A stretch of 59,128 nt of DNA from Canibacter zhuwentaonis (lineage in GTDB: Bacteria > Actinomycetota > Actinomycetes > Actinomycetales > Microbacteriaceae), in assembly GCF_018531125.1 (NCBI RefSeq), contig NZ_JAHDSY010000007.1; one strand, written 5' to 3'. Made by a program: the position numbers and the translations under genes. Positions 25,122 through 34,434 of this stretch are shown here, one piece after another. The notes under the pieces were generated by a model. The model did not search any database. It was not told where the DNA came from and saw only the letters and a list, made by a program, of their open reading frames with translations. How positions within the stretch are numbered: position 1 is the stretch's first letter; every line of letters starts with the position of its first letter.

Positions 25122-26720
25122 ATGACTGAAAATCCAGCTGCTAAACAGCCTGGCACACCGCTCCCGGAGGAGGAGTCAACACGTGAGGACCTCAACAACG
25201 CGGTTGCTCACGGCATCGCCGCCGACCCGGTTTTGAGCGTGCAGGCAACGATCGCAGAAGAGGCAAAACTACAAAAAGCCGCTAGTGAGGCCGCAGACTT
25301 CATCGCTAGCAGGCAGCGCGAAAACGCTGGCGCGGGTTCTGGAGAGCAGACGCTCACCGTACAGGAAGCGGTTGCGCTGGCGCCTGCGGCGGCATACGTA
25401 ACAGCTACGCCAACTACCGCAGAGATTTACCAGCCGGCGACGCGCCGCCCCGCGCAGTTTGCGGCGGATCACGCTGCAACGGTGTCGCCCGCGAGTGCTG
25501 CACAAACTGCGGTCGAGTCAGCCGCGCCCACTGTGGCGTCATTACCACCCGCTGCTCCTGTGCTTGGTGCAAGGTCAGAGGCGACACCGCTTGGTTCGCG
25601 GCAGGCTGAACGGGCAGAGTTTACGCAGCCGGTACGGGCGCAACAGTCTGCGGTATCAGCTGAACAGGTCGAAGCACCGCTTGAAACGGGCGCTGAAATG
25701 TATTCGGCCAGCGCGCGCGAATCAACGCAGGAACAGGGTTTGCCCACAGCCTCACAGAATAACGGTGTCGAAACACCGGGCGCGCAGCTTATCGGTGATA
25801 CGCAGGCTTCAGCGGGCGCAGCCGCGTCTGGTTTACAGCCTGTAACACTGCCGCCTGCGCCGGTTGCAGCTCCAAAGGTTGCCCCGGTGTTTACGCCGCA
25901 GCAACCAGTGCCCGCGCCGGTGCTGCCTCCTGTGTCAGCGCCGCAGCAGTCAGTGCCCGCCCCGGTTGCGGCTCCGGTAGCCGCGCCACAGCAGTCGCAG
26001 AGCGCAGCAACCCGGGCGTACACAACAGTAGATTTCACTGACGCGCAAGCCCCGCTTACGCCGCCGAGCGCGGCCGCCGCACCACAAACCCCCGATGTTG
26101 CGCCGCTTGCTAGTGAATACGAGCACGATAATCCGATGGCCGATTTTTATACCCAGGTGCCAATGCAACCCGAGGTGAAGGGCAACCGTGGCGTGGGCGT
26201 GGCAATTTCGCTGCTCGCAACGCTCGTTTTTGGAGTGCTCTACGCGGGCGCGATTGCGCTTTTGCAGCTGCAGTACTATCCGCTTGAAACCGTGCTCACA
26301 GATGGACTGCTGCCATATCTCATGTCACCGGGCTACATTGCTGCGGTCGCAGGATTCTGGCTGAGTCTGTCGCTGCTGGTGCTAATAGTGGGTCGTGCTG
26401 GCTGGTGGGCGTACGTGCTGGGCGGATTTCTGGTCGCACTGTTTGTCTGGGCGGCAACTACCGCCGGTTTTATTTTCGAACCAAAACTGGCTGGCAACCA
26501 CGAGGTCGCACTGCGCCGGCTGCTCGCTCTAGAGAGAGAATCGTTAACCGCGCTCGCGGGCATCGCGCTGGCCGTGCGGGTGTTCATCGCCGCTGTTATC
26601 GCGCGCGAGGTAACCGTCTGGTTTGGGGCGTGGATCGGCGCCCGTGGTCGCAAAATGACAGAGTACAACCGCGCCGCCAGCGCTGAGTACGAAGCGCTGC
26701 TGGCCGAAGCGGAACGCTAA
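25122..26720 (+). CDS. Membrane protein with long disordered Pro/Ala/Gln-rich N-terminus, unknown function
   Basis: I do not recognise the 532 aa protein. Residues 1 to about 340 are low complexity, rich in Ala, Pro, Gln, Val and Thr, with repeated PVxAPQQSVPAPV blocks. The C-terminal 190 residues hold about four transmembrane segments (starting near GVGVAISLLATLVFGVLYAG) and end in a charged amphipathic stretch (KMTEYNRAASAEYEALLAEAER). The ATG at 25122 with AAGGTG before it is chosen over an in-frame ATG at 25035. The gene leads a three-gene unit, with the next start 1 base after its stop. Similar tail-plus-membrane architectures occur in actinobacterial envelope proteins, but no function is claimed. 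Confidence 0.75.
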   Translation: MTENPAAKQPGTPLPEEESTREDLNNAVAHGIAADPVLSVQATIAEEAKLQKAASEAADFIASRQRENAGAGSGEQTLTVQEAVALAPAAAYVTATPTTAEIYQPATRRPAQFAADHAATVSPASAAQTAVESAAPTVASLPPAAPVLGARSEATPLGSRQAERAEFTQPVRAQQSAVSAEQVEAPLETGAEMYSASARESTQEQGLPTASQNNGVETPGAQLIGDTQASAGAAASGLQPVTLPPAPVAAPKVAPVFTPQQPVPAPVLPPVSAPQQSVPAPVAAPVAAPQQSQSAATRAYTTVDFTDAQAPLTPPSAAAAPQTPDVAPLASEYEHDNPMADFYTQVPMQPEVKGNRGVGVAISLLATLVFGVLYAGAIALLQLQYYPLETVLTDGLLPYLMSPGYIAAVAGFWLSLSLLVLIVGRAGWWAYVLGGFLVALFVWAATTAGFIFEPKLAGNHEVALRRLLALERESLTALAGIALAVRVFIAAVIAREVTVWFGAWIGARGRKMTEYNRAASAEYEALLAEAER

Positions 26721-26721
26721 A

Positions 26722-27294
26722 ATGCGCGGGCGCGTTGGGAGTGCCGGGGAGCCAACCGGCGTTGTCCCAACGCGTAGAATAACGCGCGGCTACCTGGCGG
26801 CGGTAATTTTTTTCACAACTCTGGCGGGCGTTTCACTGTTGGTTGCGGGCTGGGGGATTACCGCGTACATAACCGAAACTCAGCCCGCACTGCCTCCCAT
26901 GCCGGTGTGGTTTTTGCCCTCACTGGTGCTGCTTGCCGTGGGTGTCACATCCGCTGCAGAACACCGTTGCGCAATAAAAATGCTGCGCGGCGTAACAGTG
27001 CAACCGGCGCTTGAGCCACTTTTGTTGGGCGCGGTGCTCGTGGCGCTCTGGCTGGGGCAGGCGCTATATTACGGCGCAAACCTGTTTGCGAGAGCGCAAC
27101 TGAGCTATTTTCTGATCTATCTGGGCAGTTTTATGCTCGCTTACGGAGCCTGCTGGGCGGCTCTTTACCGGCGGATCTACACCGCAAAAGATACGCCGCT
27201 GTGGTGGTGGGAGCGTCGCGAGCGGAACGAGGCGGAGCGTAGACGGCAGGAAATTGTGCGGTTGCGCATGATCTGGGAACAGTCAGAACAGTGA
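26722..27294 (+). CDS. Four-helix integral membrane protein, unknown function
   Basis: This 190 aa protein has about four transmembrane segments (about 24-46, 58-75, 90-112 and 116-138) and a strongly basic/acidic C-terminal helix (WWERRERNEAERRRQEIVRLRMIWEQ). It starts 1 base after the previous stop and its own stop overlaps the next start, so the three genes are translationally linked. The function is not known; its charged C-terminal helix resembles that of its upstream neighbour, which could mean the two interact. Confidence 0.72.
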   Translation: MRGRVGSAGEPTGVVPTRRITRGYLAAVIFFTTLAGVSLLVAGWGITAYITETQPALPPMPVWFLPSLVLLAVGVTSAAEHRCAIKMLRGVTVQPALEPLLLGAVLVALWLGQALYYGANLFARAQLSYFLIYLGSFMLAYGACWAALYRRIYTAKDTPLWWWERRERNEAERRRQEIVRLRMIWEQSEQ

Positions 27295-27977
27295 GCGGCG
27301 AGAACGGGCTGTCATCCTTTGATGTTGCTGCGGTTGTTGCTAAGCAGGTTAAGGTTTGGAAGTTTTGGGTGTCAAAATGGGAGTTTAATCACGCGCGGGT
27401 AAGAACGCGCACGTGTATTAAATGCGAGCCGGGTGATCCTTTTGTGCTCGGCGCGGCCTTTGATAACGGCGTGCCGCATCCCGTGAAACACGCGCTCACC
27501 TCGCGCATGTACAGGGTTGTTCGTAAGCGCGTTGACGAGGTTGTGGCGGTTGCGCTGCCTAATTTGCACGAGCGCAATATGCGACTGGATCAGGCGCGCC
27601 TGACTGCTGAGTATGATCCGCGCCTGGCTCTTGACCCCGAGTATGACGGGCTAGAGCTTGACCCGCCTGAAGATCCGGAGCGGCCGTTTTTGTTTACGCT
27701 GTCGGAGTTTGCCCAGCATACGCGCAGCATAGTTGACTTTACCGACGAGCTGCTGCGGCACCAAATGTCGGATACAGAGCAGCTGGATTTGCAGCGGGCA
27801 ACAGCGGTGCACAATACGATTTATTACAATGTTTGCCGAGAACTGGCAACCGCGCTGGCGCGCCACCGTGGCGAGATCGCGCGGGTGCTTGAAACCTATG
27901 TGCAGCCGCAGATAGCAGCGGATATTGCCGAGTTCATGGCGGGTTTTGAGCGGGAAGCGGATGGCTTCACGCTCTAG
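27291..27977 (+). CDS. Soluble protein of unknown function, third gene of the operon
   Basis: The 228 aa protein starts with GTG overlapping the previous stop by 4 bases (GTGA). It has no signal peptide or membrane segment. Visible segments are a basic, aromatic N-terminus (KVWKFWVSKWEF), HPVKHALTSRMYRVVRKRVDEVV, an acidic Pro-rich stretch (LELDPPEDPERP) and a helical C-terminal half. I do not recognise a catalytic motif. Its stop codon overlaps that of the convergent HAD gene (CTAG at 27974-27977). Confidence 0.7.
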   Translation: MSGENGLSSFDVAAVVAKQVKVWKFWVSKWEFNHARVRTRTCIKCEPGDPFVLGAAFDNGVPHPVKHALTSRMYRVVRKRVDEVVAVALPNLHERNMRLDQARLTAEYDPRLALDPEYDGLELDPPEDPERPFLFTLSEFAQHTRSIVDFTDELLRHQMSDTEQLDLQRATAVHNTIYYNVCRELATALARHRGEIARVLETYVQPQIAADIAEFMAGFEREADGFTL

Positions 27978-28747
27978 TCGCCGATTGCTGTGAGCATTTC
28001 GTGCAGCAGATTGGCGCATTCTCGCCAATTTTTAACCGCGACGCAGGGCACGGTGTCCAGCGCTTTTACCGGGTAATCGTTACCTGCAGGGTCGAGCCGG
28101 TCGCCGATAAACAGCATCTGCTGTGGCGTTATCCAGTTGTGCTCGGTAAGTTTTTTAATGCCGTAGGCCTTGTCGATACCGGCGCGGGTGATATCAACGG
28201 AGGTTGATCCGCCGCTGCGCACCGCAAGCTCCGGGAGCTGTTTTTGCACCGCGACAGCGAGCGCGTTTTTTTTAGCACCCGTGGGATCCCAGGCGGCTTT
28301 CGCCTCGCTGGGCGCTGCCTGCCCGAGCGCCGAAAATGTGATCTGACTGCCGCGATCTTCGATAATATCACCCCAGGTGGCAGATTCCCAGAGCTGTAGT
28401 TCGCGCGCGCACTCTTGCAGGGAGCGGATCGCGCGGCGCTTCTCTCCCTCTGTGAGAGTCTCGTTATACAGGGTTTGCCATGATCCGTCAGCGTAACGTT
28501 CGTAGCGTGTGCCGCAGGTTGGCATTAGGTGCAGATTGCGCAGCAGCCGCTGCTTGCTGCCGAGCGCCTGTGTGAGCGGGGCGAGCAGCTGGGTTTTAAA
28601 CTGTCTGATATCACCCCCGCTAATAACGGCGACCGCGGTTTGCCGCAGCAGTTGCGTCAGTAGGTTCGCCATCTCTTGCGGCAGCTCTGATTTGGAGGGA
28701 GCAAGGGTGTCGTCGAGGTCAAAAACTATCATTTTGGGTATCTGCAT
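27974..28747 (-). CDS. HAD-IIB family hydrolase, phosphomannomutase-like
   Basis: This 257 aa phosphatase has HAD motif I FDLDDTLA (Asp10, Asp12), motif II AVISGGD, and motif III/IV in GDRLDPAGNDYPV, which is the form seen in eukaryotic-type phosphomannomutases and relatives. Many bacterial members are sugar-phosphate phosphatases, so mutase activity should not be assumed. It is convergent with, and shares stop-codon bases with, the unknown operon. Confidence 0.85.
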   Translation of the reverse strand: MQIPKMIVFDLDDTLAPSKSELPQEMANLLTQLLRQTAVAVISGGDIRQFKTQLLAPLTQALGSKQRLLRNLHLMPTCGTRYERYADGSWQTLYNETLTEGEKRRAIRSLQECARELQLWESATWGDIIEDRGSQITFSALGQAAPSEAKAAWDPTGAKKNALAVAVQKQLPELAVRSGGSTSVDITRAGIDKAYGIKKLTEHNWITPQQMLFIGDRLDPAGNDYPVKALDTVPCVAVKNWRECANLLHEMLTAIGD

Positions 28748-28956
28748 AACACTTATATTGTGCTGGTTGAAGCTGAAAATAGCTGTTTTAATACAGGGTG
28801 TCGACGATTTTCAAATTTTTGTTGATAACAATTGAAGCTGTAAAAATGCTTTGTTTCTTGATTTTTCGGCGAATTTTGCGTAAAAAATTATTACAATCTC
28901 GCGATATTTCGCAGATCCAGTGTGAAATTTTTTTAATTTGGGGCTAAACTCTAGTT

Positions 28957-28971
28957 ATTGCAAATTGCAAT
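28957..28971. promoter_or_regulatory. Perfect palindrome upstream of the peptide-transporter operon
   Basis: ATTGCAA-A-TTGCAAT is an exact 7-bp-arm palindrome 52 bases before the transporter start. It sits in an AT-rich promoter region (28748-29022, no gene seen) with TTGACG at 28971-28976 and TATAAC at 28990-28995, whose 13-base spacing is too short for a normal pair, and TAAACT at 28945-28950. It may be a regulator-binding site. Confidence 0.5.
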
Positions 28972-29022
28972 TGACGGCAATCCTGTCGTTATAACCCGAT
29001 TAAGCTCGAGAAGGAGGAGAAC

Positions 29023-30633
29023 ATGAAACGTTCTAAACTCTTTACTGGCATGGTTGCGCTAAGCGCAGCAGGTGCCTTAATGCTAAGCGGATGCGCTAAT
29101 AATGGCGGCTCATCTTCAGATGGTGCTAGCGGATCGAAGATCATCAGCACCAATGGTGGAGAGCCTCAGAATCCGCTGATCCCTGGTAAAACCAATGAAA
29201 CTCAGGGCGGCATGATTATGGATCTGCTATTTGCAGGTCTTGTAAGCTATGACGCTGACGGTAAGATTCACAACGAGATTGCTGAATCGATCGAGTCTAG
29301 TGACAACATTAACTGGACCATTAAAATCAAGAAAGACTGGAAGTTTACAGACGGAACTCCAGTAACCGCTTCTAGCTTTGTAAAAGCATGGAACTATGGC
29401 GCGGCTAAAGACAATGATCAGCTTAACAGTTACTTCTTTGAAGACATCAAGGGCTACAGCGATGAGGAAAACGTTGCGGAGCTTGAGGGTCTCAAAGTTG
29501 TTGACGATCATACATTCACCGTGGAGCTAAAGCAGGCTGCTGGTGACTTTGCACAGCGGCTTGGCTACACAGCTTATGTACCACTCCCAGAGACAGCTTT
29601 TGCTGACATTGAAGCGTTCGGCAAGAAGCCAGTTGGCAACGGTATGTACAAAATGGAGGGCACCATTGACCCCTCACAGGGCGTAACTCTCGTTAAGAAC
29701 GAGCAGTACAAGGGTCCACGTAAAGTTGAGAACGACGGTGTGAAGATCAAGTTCTATGCAACACAGGAAGCAGCTTACGCTGATATGCAGGGCGGCAACC
29801 TTGACGTTCTCGACGCTGTGCCATCTGCTGAACTGGGCAACTACATCAAAGACTTTGGCGATCGCGCTGTGAAACAGCCAGCTGCTGTTTTCCAGAGCTT
29901 TGTTATTCCTAGCTCACTGCCTGGCTTCTCAGGCGAAGAGGGTCAGTTGCGTCGTGCAGCTATCTCAATGGCGCTTGACCGTGCGACCATCACCAAGACT
30001 ATCTTCAGCGATACCCGTACCCCTGCTAAAGACTTCACCTCACCTGTTGTTGACGGTTGGAGCGACAAGCTTAAGGGTAACTCTGTTCTAGAGCACAACC
30101 CAGAAGAAGCTAAGAAACTGTGGGAGAAAGCTAACGCTATCGCACCATTCCAGGGTCCACTAAAGATTGCTTACAACGCTGACGGTGGACACCAGTCATG
30201 GATTGATGCTGTTGCTAACCAAATCAAGAACACTCTTGGTGCTGATGCAGAGGGCAACCCGCTCCCAACATTCGCAGAGTTCCGCACCAAGATCACTGAC
30301 CGCACCATTGGTTCTGCATTCCGCACGGGATGGCAGGCTGACTACCCAGGTATCTACAACTTCCTGGGCGCGATCTATGGCACCGGCGCTGGCTCTAACG
30401 ACGGTGACTACTCGAACCCAGCGTTTGACGCACTCATTAAAAAAGCTAATGAGTCAAAAGACATCGTCACAGCTAATAAGTACTACAACGAAGCACAGGA
30501 GATCCTGTTGAAAGATCTTCCTGCTATCCCACTGTGGTACTCAACCGTTAATGGCGTTTACGGCAAAGACGTAAGCAACGTTAAGTTCGGTTGGAATGGT
30601 GTGCCACTCTACAATGAGATTAAAAAAGGCTAA
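29023..30633 (+). CDS. Peptide ABC transporter substrate-binding lipoprotein (SBP_bac_5)
   Basis: This 536 aa lipoprotein captures oligopeptides outside the membrane for the permease encoded downstream. It has a lipoprotein signal ending in LMLSGC (lipidated Cys at about 24), a Ser/Gly-rich linker and a family 5 extracellular binding domain, with the typical MDLLFAGLVSYDADGKI, WKFTDGTPVTASSFVKAWNY and LRRAAISMALDRATI segments. A strong GGAGGAG site precedes the ATG. It is the first gene of a four-gene importer. Peptide specificity is inferred from the family. Confidence 0.94.
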   Translation: MKRSKLFTGMVALSAAGALMLSGCANNGGSSSDGASGSKIISTNGGEPQNPLIPGKTNETQGGMIMDLLFAGLVSYDADGKIHNEIAESIESSDNINWTIKIKKDWKFTDGTPVTASSFVKAWNYGAAKDNDQLNSYFFEDIKGYSDEENVAELEGLKVVDDHTFTVELKQAAGDFAQRLGYTAYVPLPETAFADIEAFGKKPVGNGMYKMEGTIDPSQGVTLVKNEQYKGPRKVENDGVKIKFYATQEAAYADMQGGNLDVLDAVPSAELGNYIKDFGDRAVKQPAAVFQSFVIPSSLPGFSGEEGQLRRAAISMALDRATITKTIFSDTRTPAKDFTSPVVDGWSDKLKGNSVLEHNPEEAKKLWEKANAIAPFQGPLKIAYNADGGHQSWIDAVANQIKNTLGADAEGNPLPTFAEFRTKITDRTIGSAFRTGWQADYPGIYNFLGAIYGTGAGSNDGDYSNPAFDALIKKANESKDIVTANKYYNEAQEILLKDLPAIPLWYSTVNGVYGKDVSNVKFGWNGVPLYNEIKKG

Positions 30634-30649
30634 CTAGGTTATGTTTGTA

Positions 30650-30678
30650 GGGGGAGGTGCGCATAGCGCACCTCCCCC
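30650..30678 (+). promoter_or_regulatory. Intercistronic hairpin between binding-protein and permease genes
   Basis: GGGGGAGGTGCGC (30650-30662) and GCGCACCTCCCCC (30666-30678) form a perfect 13-bp stem around an ATA loop, with no T run behind it. Such stems in transporter operons protect the upstream message and lower downstream expression, giving more binding protein than permease. Confidence 0.8.
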
Positions 30679-30712
30679 GTAGCCGTAATTACAATCCAAC
30701 AAGGTAGTTTTC

Positions 30713-31639
30713 ATGTTGAAGTATATTTTGTTCAGGTTACTGCAGGTGATCCCTGTTGTAATCGGTACTACACTGTTAATTTATTTCTTGGTATTTGCGA
30801 TGCCGGGCGATCCGATTATTGCCCTATTCGGCGAGAAAACTCCTTCTCCTGAAATTGTTGCCAAGCTTCGTGCAGAGTACAACCTCGATAAGCCTTTTAT
30901 TGTGCAGTATCTGCTGTTTATGGGTAATGTGCTGCAGGGAGATCTGGGCACAAGCTTTTCTGGAGAGGCTGTGTCTTCAATTCTGGCACGTACTTTTCCA
31001 GTAACTATCATGCTCGCTATCATTGCAACAACCATTGAGTTGCTGCTTGCTATCACGCTAGGTCTGTTTTCAGGTCTGCGTAAAGGCAAATGGTTTGATA
31101 ACATTAACCTGATTGTCGGTCTGATTCTGATGAGCATCCCGATCTTCGTTGTTGCATTCCTAATGCAGTACGTTCTTTCTATCGAGTGGCGTTTATTCCC
31201 AACCACCGTTGCGGGCAACGTTTCACTGCACTCACTGCTGCTGCCCGGTCTGGTTTTGGGTATTTCAGCGTATCCTGTGAGTATGCGACTAACGCGTGCA
31301 TCAACTATCGACACGCTTAACCAAGATTTTGTGCGCACAGCGTATTCTAAGGGTCTTTCTCACTCGCGAGTAATCCCCGTGCATGTATTGCGCAATTCAT
31401 TAATCCCAACCGTGACCAACTCTGCCGCTAGCTTTGGCACCTTGATAGTTGGCGCAACGGTAACAGAGGGTATTTTTAACGTGCCAGGTGTTGGTAATAC
31501 GCTGTACCAGGCGATTATTAGGGGTGAAAACGCAACTGTTGTAAGCTTTGTGACCGTTATGGTGCTGATGTACCTGGGGGTTAACCTGCTGGTTGATTTG
31601 CTTTATGCTCTATTAGATCCGAGGATTCGATATGCCTAA
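30713..31639 (+). CDS. Peptide ABC transporter permease (OppB-like)
   Basis: This 308 aa inner-membrane permease has about six transmembrane helices and the family pattern ILFRLLQVIPVVIGTTLLIYFLVFAMPGDP at the N-terminus. The conserved cytoplasmic loop that contacts the ATPase reads DFVRTAYSKGLSHSRVIPVHVLRNSLIP. It overlaps the next gene by 8 bases, supporting coupled translation. Confidence 0.94.
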   Translation: MLKYILFRLLQVIPVVIGTTLLIYFLVFAMPGDPIIALFGEKTPSPEIVAKLRAEYNLDKPFIVQYLLFMGNVLQGDLGTSFSGEAVSSILARTFPVTIMLAIIATTIELLLAITLGLFSGLRKGKWFDNINLIVGLILMSIPIFVVAFLMQYVLSIEWRLFPTTVAGNVSLHSLLLPGLVLGISAYPVSMRLTRASTIDTLNQDFVRTAYSKGLSHSRVIPVHVLRNSLIPTVTNSAASFGTLIVGATVTEGIFNVPGVGNTLYQAIIRGENATVVSFVTVMVLMYLGVNLLVDLLYALLDPRIRYA

Positions 31640-32618
31640 CAATAATCAAAACATGAGTTCTGCTGCCGGAGGGCAAATCCCCGCTATGGAGCATTTTGTA
31701 TCACCTACTGACGTGATTGAAGTTGAGCCTGTTGATAAGGTTAAAATCAGCGACAAACCGTCTAACCTGTGGCGTGATGCGTGGCGTGATATGCGCCGCC
31801 GTCCCATGTTTTGGATCGCCGCTGCTATCATCCTGGTTGTTGCGGTTGTGGCGCTTTTCCCCAGTATGTTTACCGGGACAGTCGATCCGCGATACTGTGA
31901 CTTGAAGCTGTCTAACCAGCCAGCTGGCGGGGATAGCTTGCTCGGCTACACCAAACAGGGCTGTGACGTTTATGCGCGTATCATCCATGGCACCGCAACA
32001 TCCGTTACAGTTGGTTTCATTGTAATTCTGATGACTAGCGTTATGGGCGTGATAATCGGAGCTATCTCCGGTTTCTATGGCGGATTCGTTGACTCGATGT
32101 TATCGCGACTTGGTGATATCTTCTTTGCGATTCCTTACATTTTGGCTGCGATCGTAATTATGAGCGTTTTCTCTGAGCACCGCAACGTATGGGTTATCTC
32201 ACTTGCCATTGGCGCGTTTGCCTGGCCGTCAACGGCTCGTATTATGCGTGCCGAGGTGTTGCGGGTTAAAAACCAGGACTTTGTAACCGCAGCAGAAGCT
32301 ATGGGTCTGTCCCGTTTTAGAACCATGGCACGCCACGTGCTGCCAAACTCAATCGCTCCTGTTATCGTTGTTACAACCCTGTCGCTCGCGGGCGCAATCG
32401 TAGCGGAAGCAACACTCTCATTCTTGGGCGTGGGTTTGCCATCTAGCCAATTCTTGAGCTGGGGTAACGAGATTAGTGCTGCTCAGTTTGATTTGCGCAA
32501 CAATCCGTCCACTTTGATCTGGCCATCTCTGGCGCTGACAATAACAGTGCTTGGCTTCATTATGATGGGAGAGGTAGTGCGTGACGCACTTGATCCGAAA
32601 GCGAGGGCACGTCGATGA
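31632..32618 (+). CDS. Peptide ABC transporter permease (OppC-like)
   Basis: This 328 aa permease has a cytoplasmic N-terminus of about 55 residues, about six transmembrane helices and the ATPase-contacting loop DFVTAAEAMGLSRFRTMARHVLPNSIAP. It pairs with the OppB-like protein. Its stop overlaps the ATG of the ATPase gene (ATGA). Confidence 0.94.
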   Translation: MPNNNQNMSSAAGGQIPAMEHFVSPTDVIEVEPVDKVKISDKPSNLWRDAWRDMRRRPMFWIAAAIILVVAVVALFPSMFTGTVDPRYCDLKLSNQPAGGDSLLGYTKQGCDVYARIIHGTATSVTVGFIVILMTSVMGVIIGAISGFYGGFVDSMLSRLGDIFFAIPYILAAIVIMSVFSEHRNVWVISLAIGAFAWPSTARIMRAEVLRVKNQDFVTAAEAMGLSRFRTMARHVLPNSIAPVIVVTTLSLAGAIVAEATLSFLGVGLPSSQFLSWGNEISAAQFDLRNNPSTLIWPSLALTITVLGFIMMGEVVRDALDPKARARR

Positions 32619-34321
32619 ACACGAGTGCAACCAATGAGCCGCTGCTCAGTGTGAGGGATCTGTCAATCGGTTTTAGGATTGACAGCACCCTAAATAACGT
32701 TGTGCACGGTGTTGGCTTTGATGTTAATCGCGGTGAAACGGTTGCGATTGTGGGCGAGTCAGGCTCTGGTAAGTCAACAACAATGCACGCGGTTATTAAC
32801 CTTTTGCCCGGCACCGGGCAGATCACTAGCGGATCTATTAAGTGGAAAGGCAAAGAGCTGGTCGGTATCAGCGCCAGCGAAATGGAGAAGCTGCGAGGTC
32901 GTGATATCGGTTTGGTGCCGCAGGATCCAATGTCAAACCTAAACCCTGTGTGGTCAATCGGTTTCCAGGTTGAAGAAGCGATTAAAGCTAACGGTCTTGC
33001 TTCTGATAAAAAGCAGATCCGCGCGAAGGCTGTTGAGGTGCTAAAGCAGGCTGGTCTTGCTGATGCGGAGCGCCGTATGAAGCAGTTCCCGCACCAGTTT
33101 TCCGGTGGCATGAAGCAGCGTGCGCTGATTGGTATCGGGCTTGCCGCAAACCCTGATTTGCTAATTGCGGACGAGCCAACAAGCGCGCTTGACGTGACCG
33201 TGCAGCGGGTTGTGCTTGATCACCTGCAGCAGCTCGCGAAAGAAAAGGGTACTGCGGTTGTCTTCATTACACACGATTTGGGTCTTGCTGCCGAGCGCGC
33301 CGAAAAACTTATTGTGATGTACAAGGGTAACATCGTAGAATCTGGTCCTAGCCGTGAGATTCTGCAGCGTCCGCGTCACTCCTACACGAAACGCCTTGTT
33401 GCTGCTGCGCCTAGTCTTGCATCGCGCCGTATTCAGAGCTCTGGAACGGTTGCGGCGGCGGGGATTGATCAGCTTTCAAATATTCAGGAGAATATTGCCG
33501 GTAAGCGTGAGCGGGCTGCTGGCGAGCCGGTTATTGAGATTAAAGATCTCACAAAGCAGTACAAGATCCGTAAGGGCAATTTTGGATCTGAGCTGTTTAC
33601 CGCAGTTTCAAAAGCCAACTTTGTTGTTAACAGGGGCGAGACGCTAGCGCTCGTTGGTGAATCGGGTTCGGGTAAATCCACCATCGCAAAAATGGTGCTG
33701 CAGCTTGAAAAGCCAACCAGCGGTGAGATTTTCATCAACGGTATTAATACGGCTAAGTTCAATTCGAAAGAGATGTTTGAGCTACGCCGTCAGTTGCAAC
33801 CAGTGTTTCAGGATCCTTACGGCTCGCTGGATCCGCTAATGAATATTGGCAATATCATTAGCGAGTCTATGAACGTGCATAAAGTGGGTTCCAGGAGCGA
33901 GCGGCGGCAGCGCGTTTTTGAGCTGCTTGACCAGGTGTCGATGCCGCGCTCTGTTGCGACGCGATACCCGAACGAGCTTTCTGGCGGACAGCGTCAGCGC
34001 GTGGCGGTTGCTCGCGGTCTTGCGTTAAAGCCAGAGATTCTGGTGCTTGATGAGGCAGTTTCAGCTCTCGACGTGCTGGTGCAGGCGCAGATTCTTGATC
34101 TGCTTGCTGATTTGCAGCACGAGCTCGGACTGACTTATCTCTTTATCACCCACGATTTGGCGGTTGTGCGCCTTATCGCCGATAAGGTTTGTGTGATGCA
34201 GCAGGGGCAGATTATTGAGCACTCAACAACTGATAGCGTGTTTGATAATCCGCAGGAAGAGTACACGAAGCGCCTGCTTGAGGCGATTCCTGGCGCAAAT
34301 ATTGAGCTGGGCATTTCTTAA
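32615..34321 (+). CDS. Fused double ATPase of the peptide ABC transporter (OppD-OppF)
   Basis: This 568 aa protein joins two ABC ATPase domains, each with Walker A GESGSGKST, an ABC signature (SGGMKQRALIGIG in the first, SGGQRQRVAVARG in the second) and Walker B with catalytic Glu (IADEPTSALD and VLDEAVSALD). Each half ends with the OppD/F-type extension that includes the conserved YTKRL near its end. Linkage in one chain fixes the ATPase pair as a heterodimer. It completes the importer; no further subunit is needed. Confidence 0.95.
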   Translation: MNTSATNEPLLSVRDLSIGFRIDSTLNNVVHGVGFDVNRGETVAIVGESGSGKSTTMHAVINLLPGTGQITSGSIKWKGKELVGISASEMEKLRGRDIGLVPQDPMSNLNPVWSIGFQVEEAIKANGLASDKKQIRAKAVEVLKQAGLADAERRMKQFPHQFSGGMKQRALIGIGLAANPDLLIADEPTSALDVTVQRVVLDHLQQLAKEKGTAVVFITHDLGLAAERAEKLIVMYKGNIVESGPSREILQRPRHSYTKRLVAAAPSLASRRIQSSGTVAAAGIDQLSNIQENIAGKRERAAGEPVIEIKDLTKQYKIRKGNFGSELFTAVSKANFVVNRGETLALVGESGSGKSTIAKMVLQLEKPTSGEIFINGINTAKFNSKEMFELRRQLQPVFQDPYGSLDPLMNIGNIISESMNVHKVGSRSERRQRVFELLDQVSMPRSVATRYPNELSGGQRQRVAVARGLALKPEILVLDEAVSALDVLVQAQILDLLADLQHELGLTYLFITHDLAVVRLIADKVCVMQQGQIIEHSTTDSVFDNPQEEYTKRLLEAIPGANIELGIS

Positions 34322-34339
34322 GCACTGTTAATACAGGAG

Positions 34340-34376
34340 ACCGGTCGTCAAGTGTTTGGCGGTCGGTTTCTTGTTT
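34340..34376 (+). terminator. Terminator of the peptide-transporter operon
   Basis: ACCGGTCG (34340-34347) pairs with CGGTCGGT (34360-34367), with two G-T pairs, around a 12-base loop, followed by TTCTTGTTTT. Confidence 0.65.
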
Positions 34377-34434
34377 TAAAGGTTCTTTTGGTCTGACCGT
34401 GTAGAATTGAATTGTTTAAGAGGAAGGAAGCACA

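Noticed and set aside
34021..34080. Second ATPase half of the fused transporter protein looked degenerate (DEAVSALD instead of DEPTSALD)
   Set aside because: The catalytic Asp-Glu, Walker A and signature are intact, so activity is expected.
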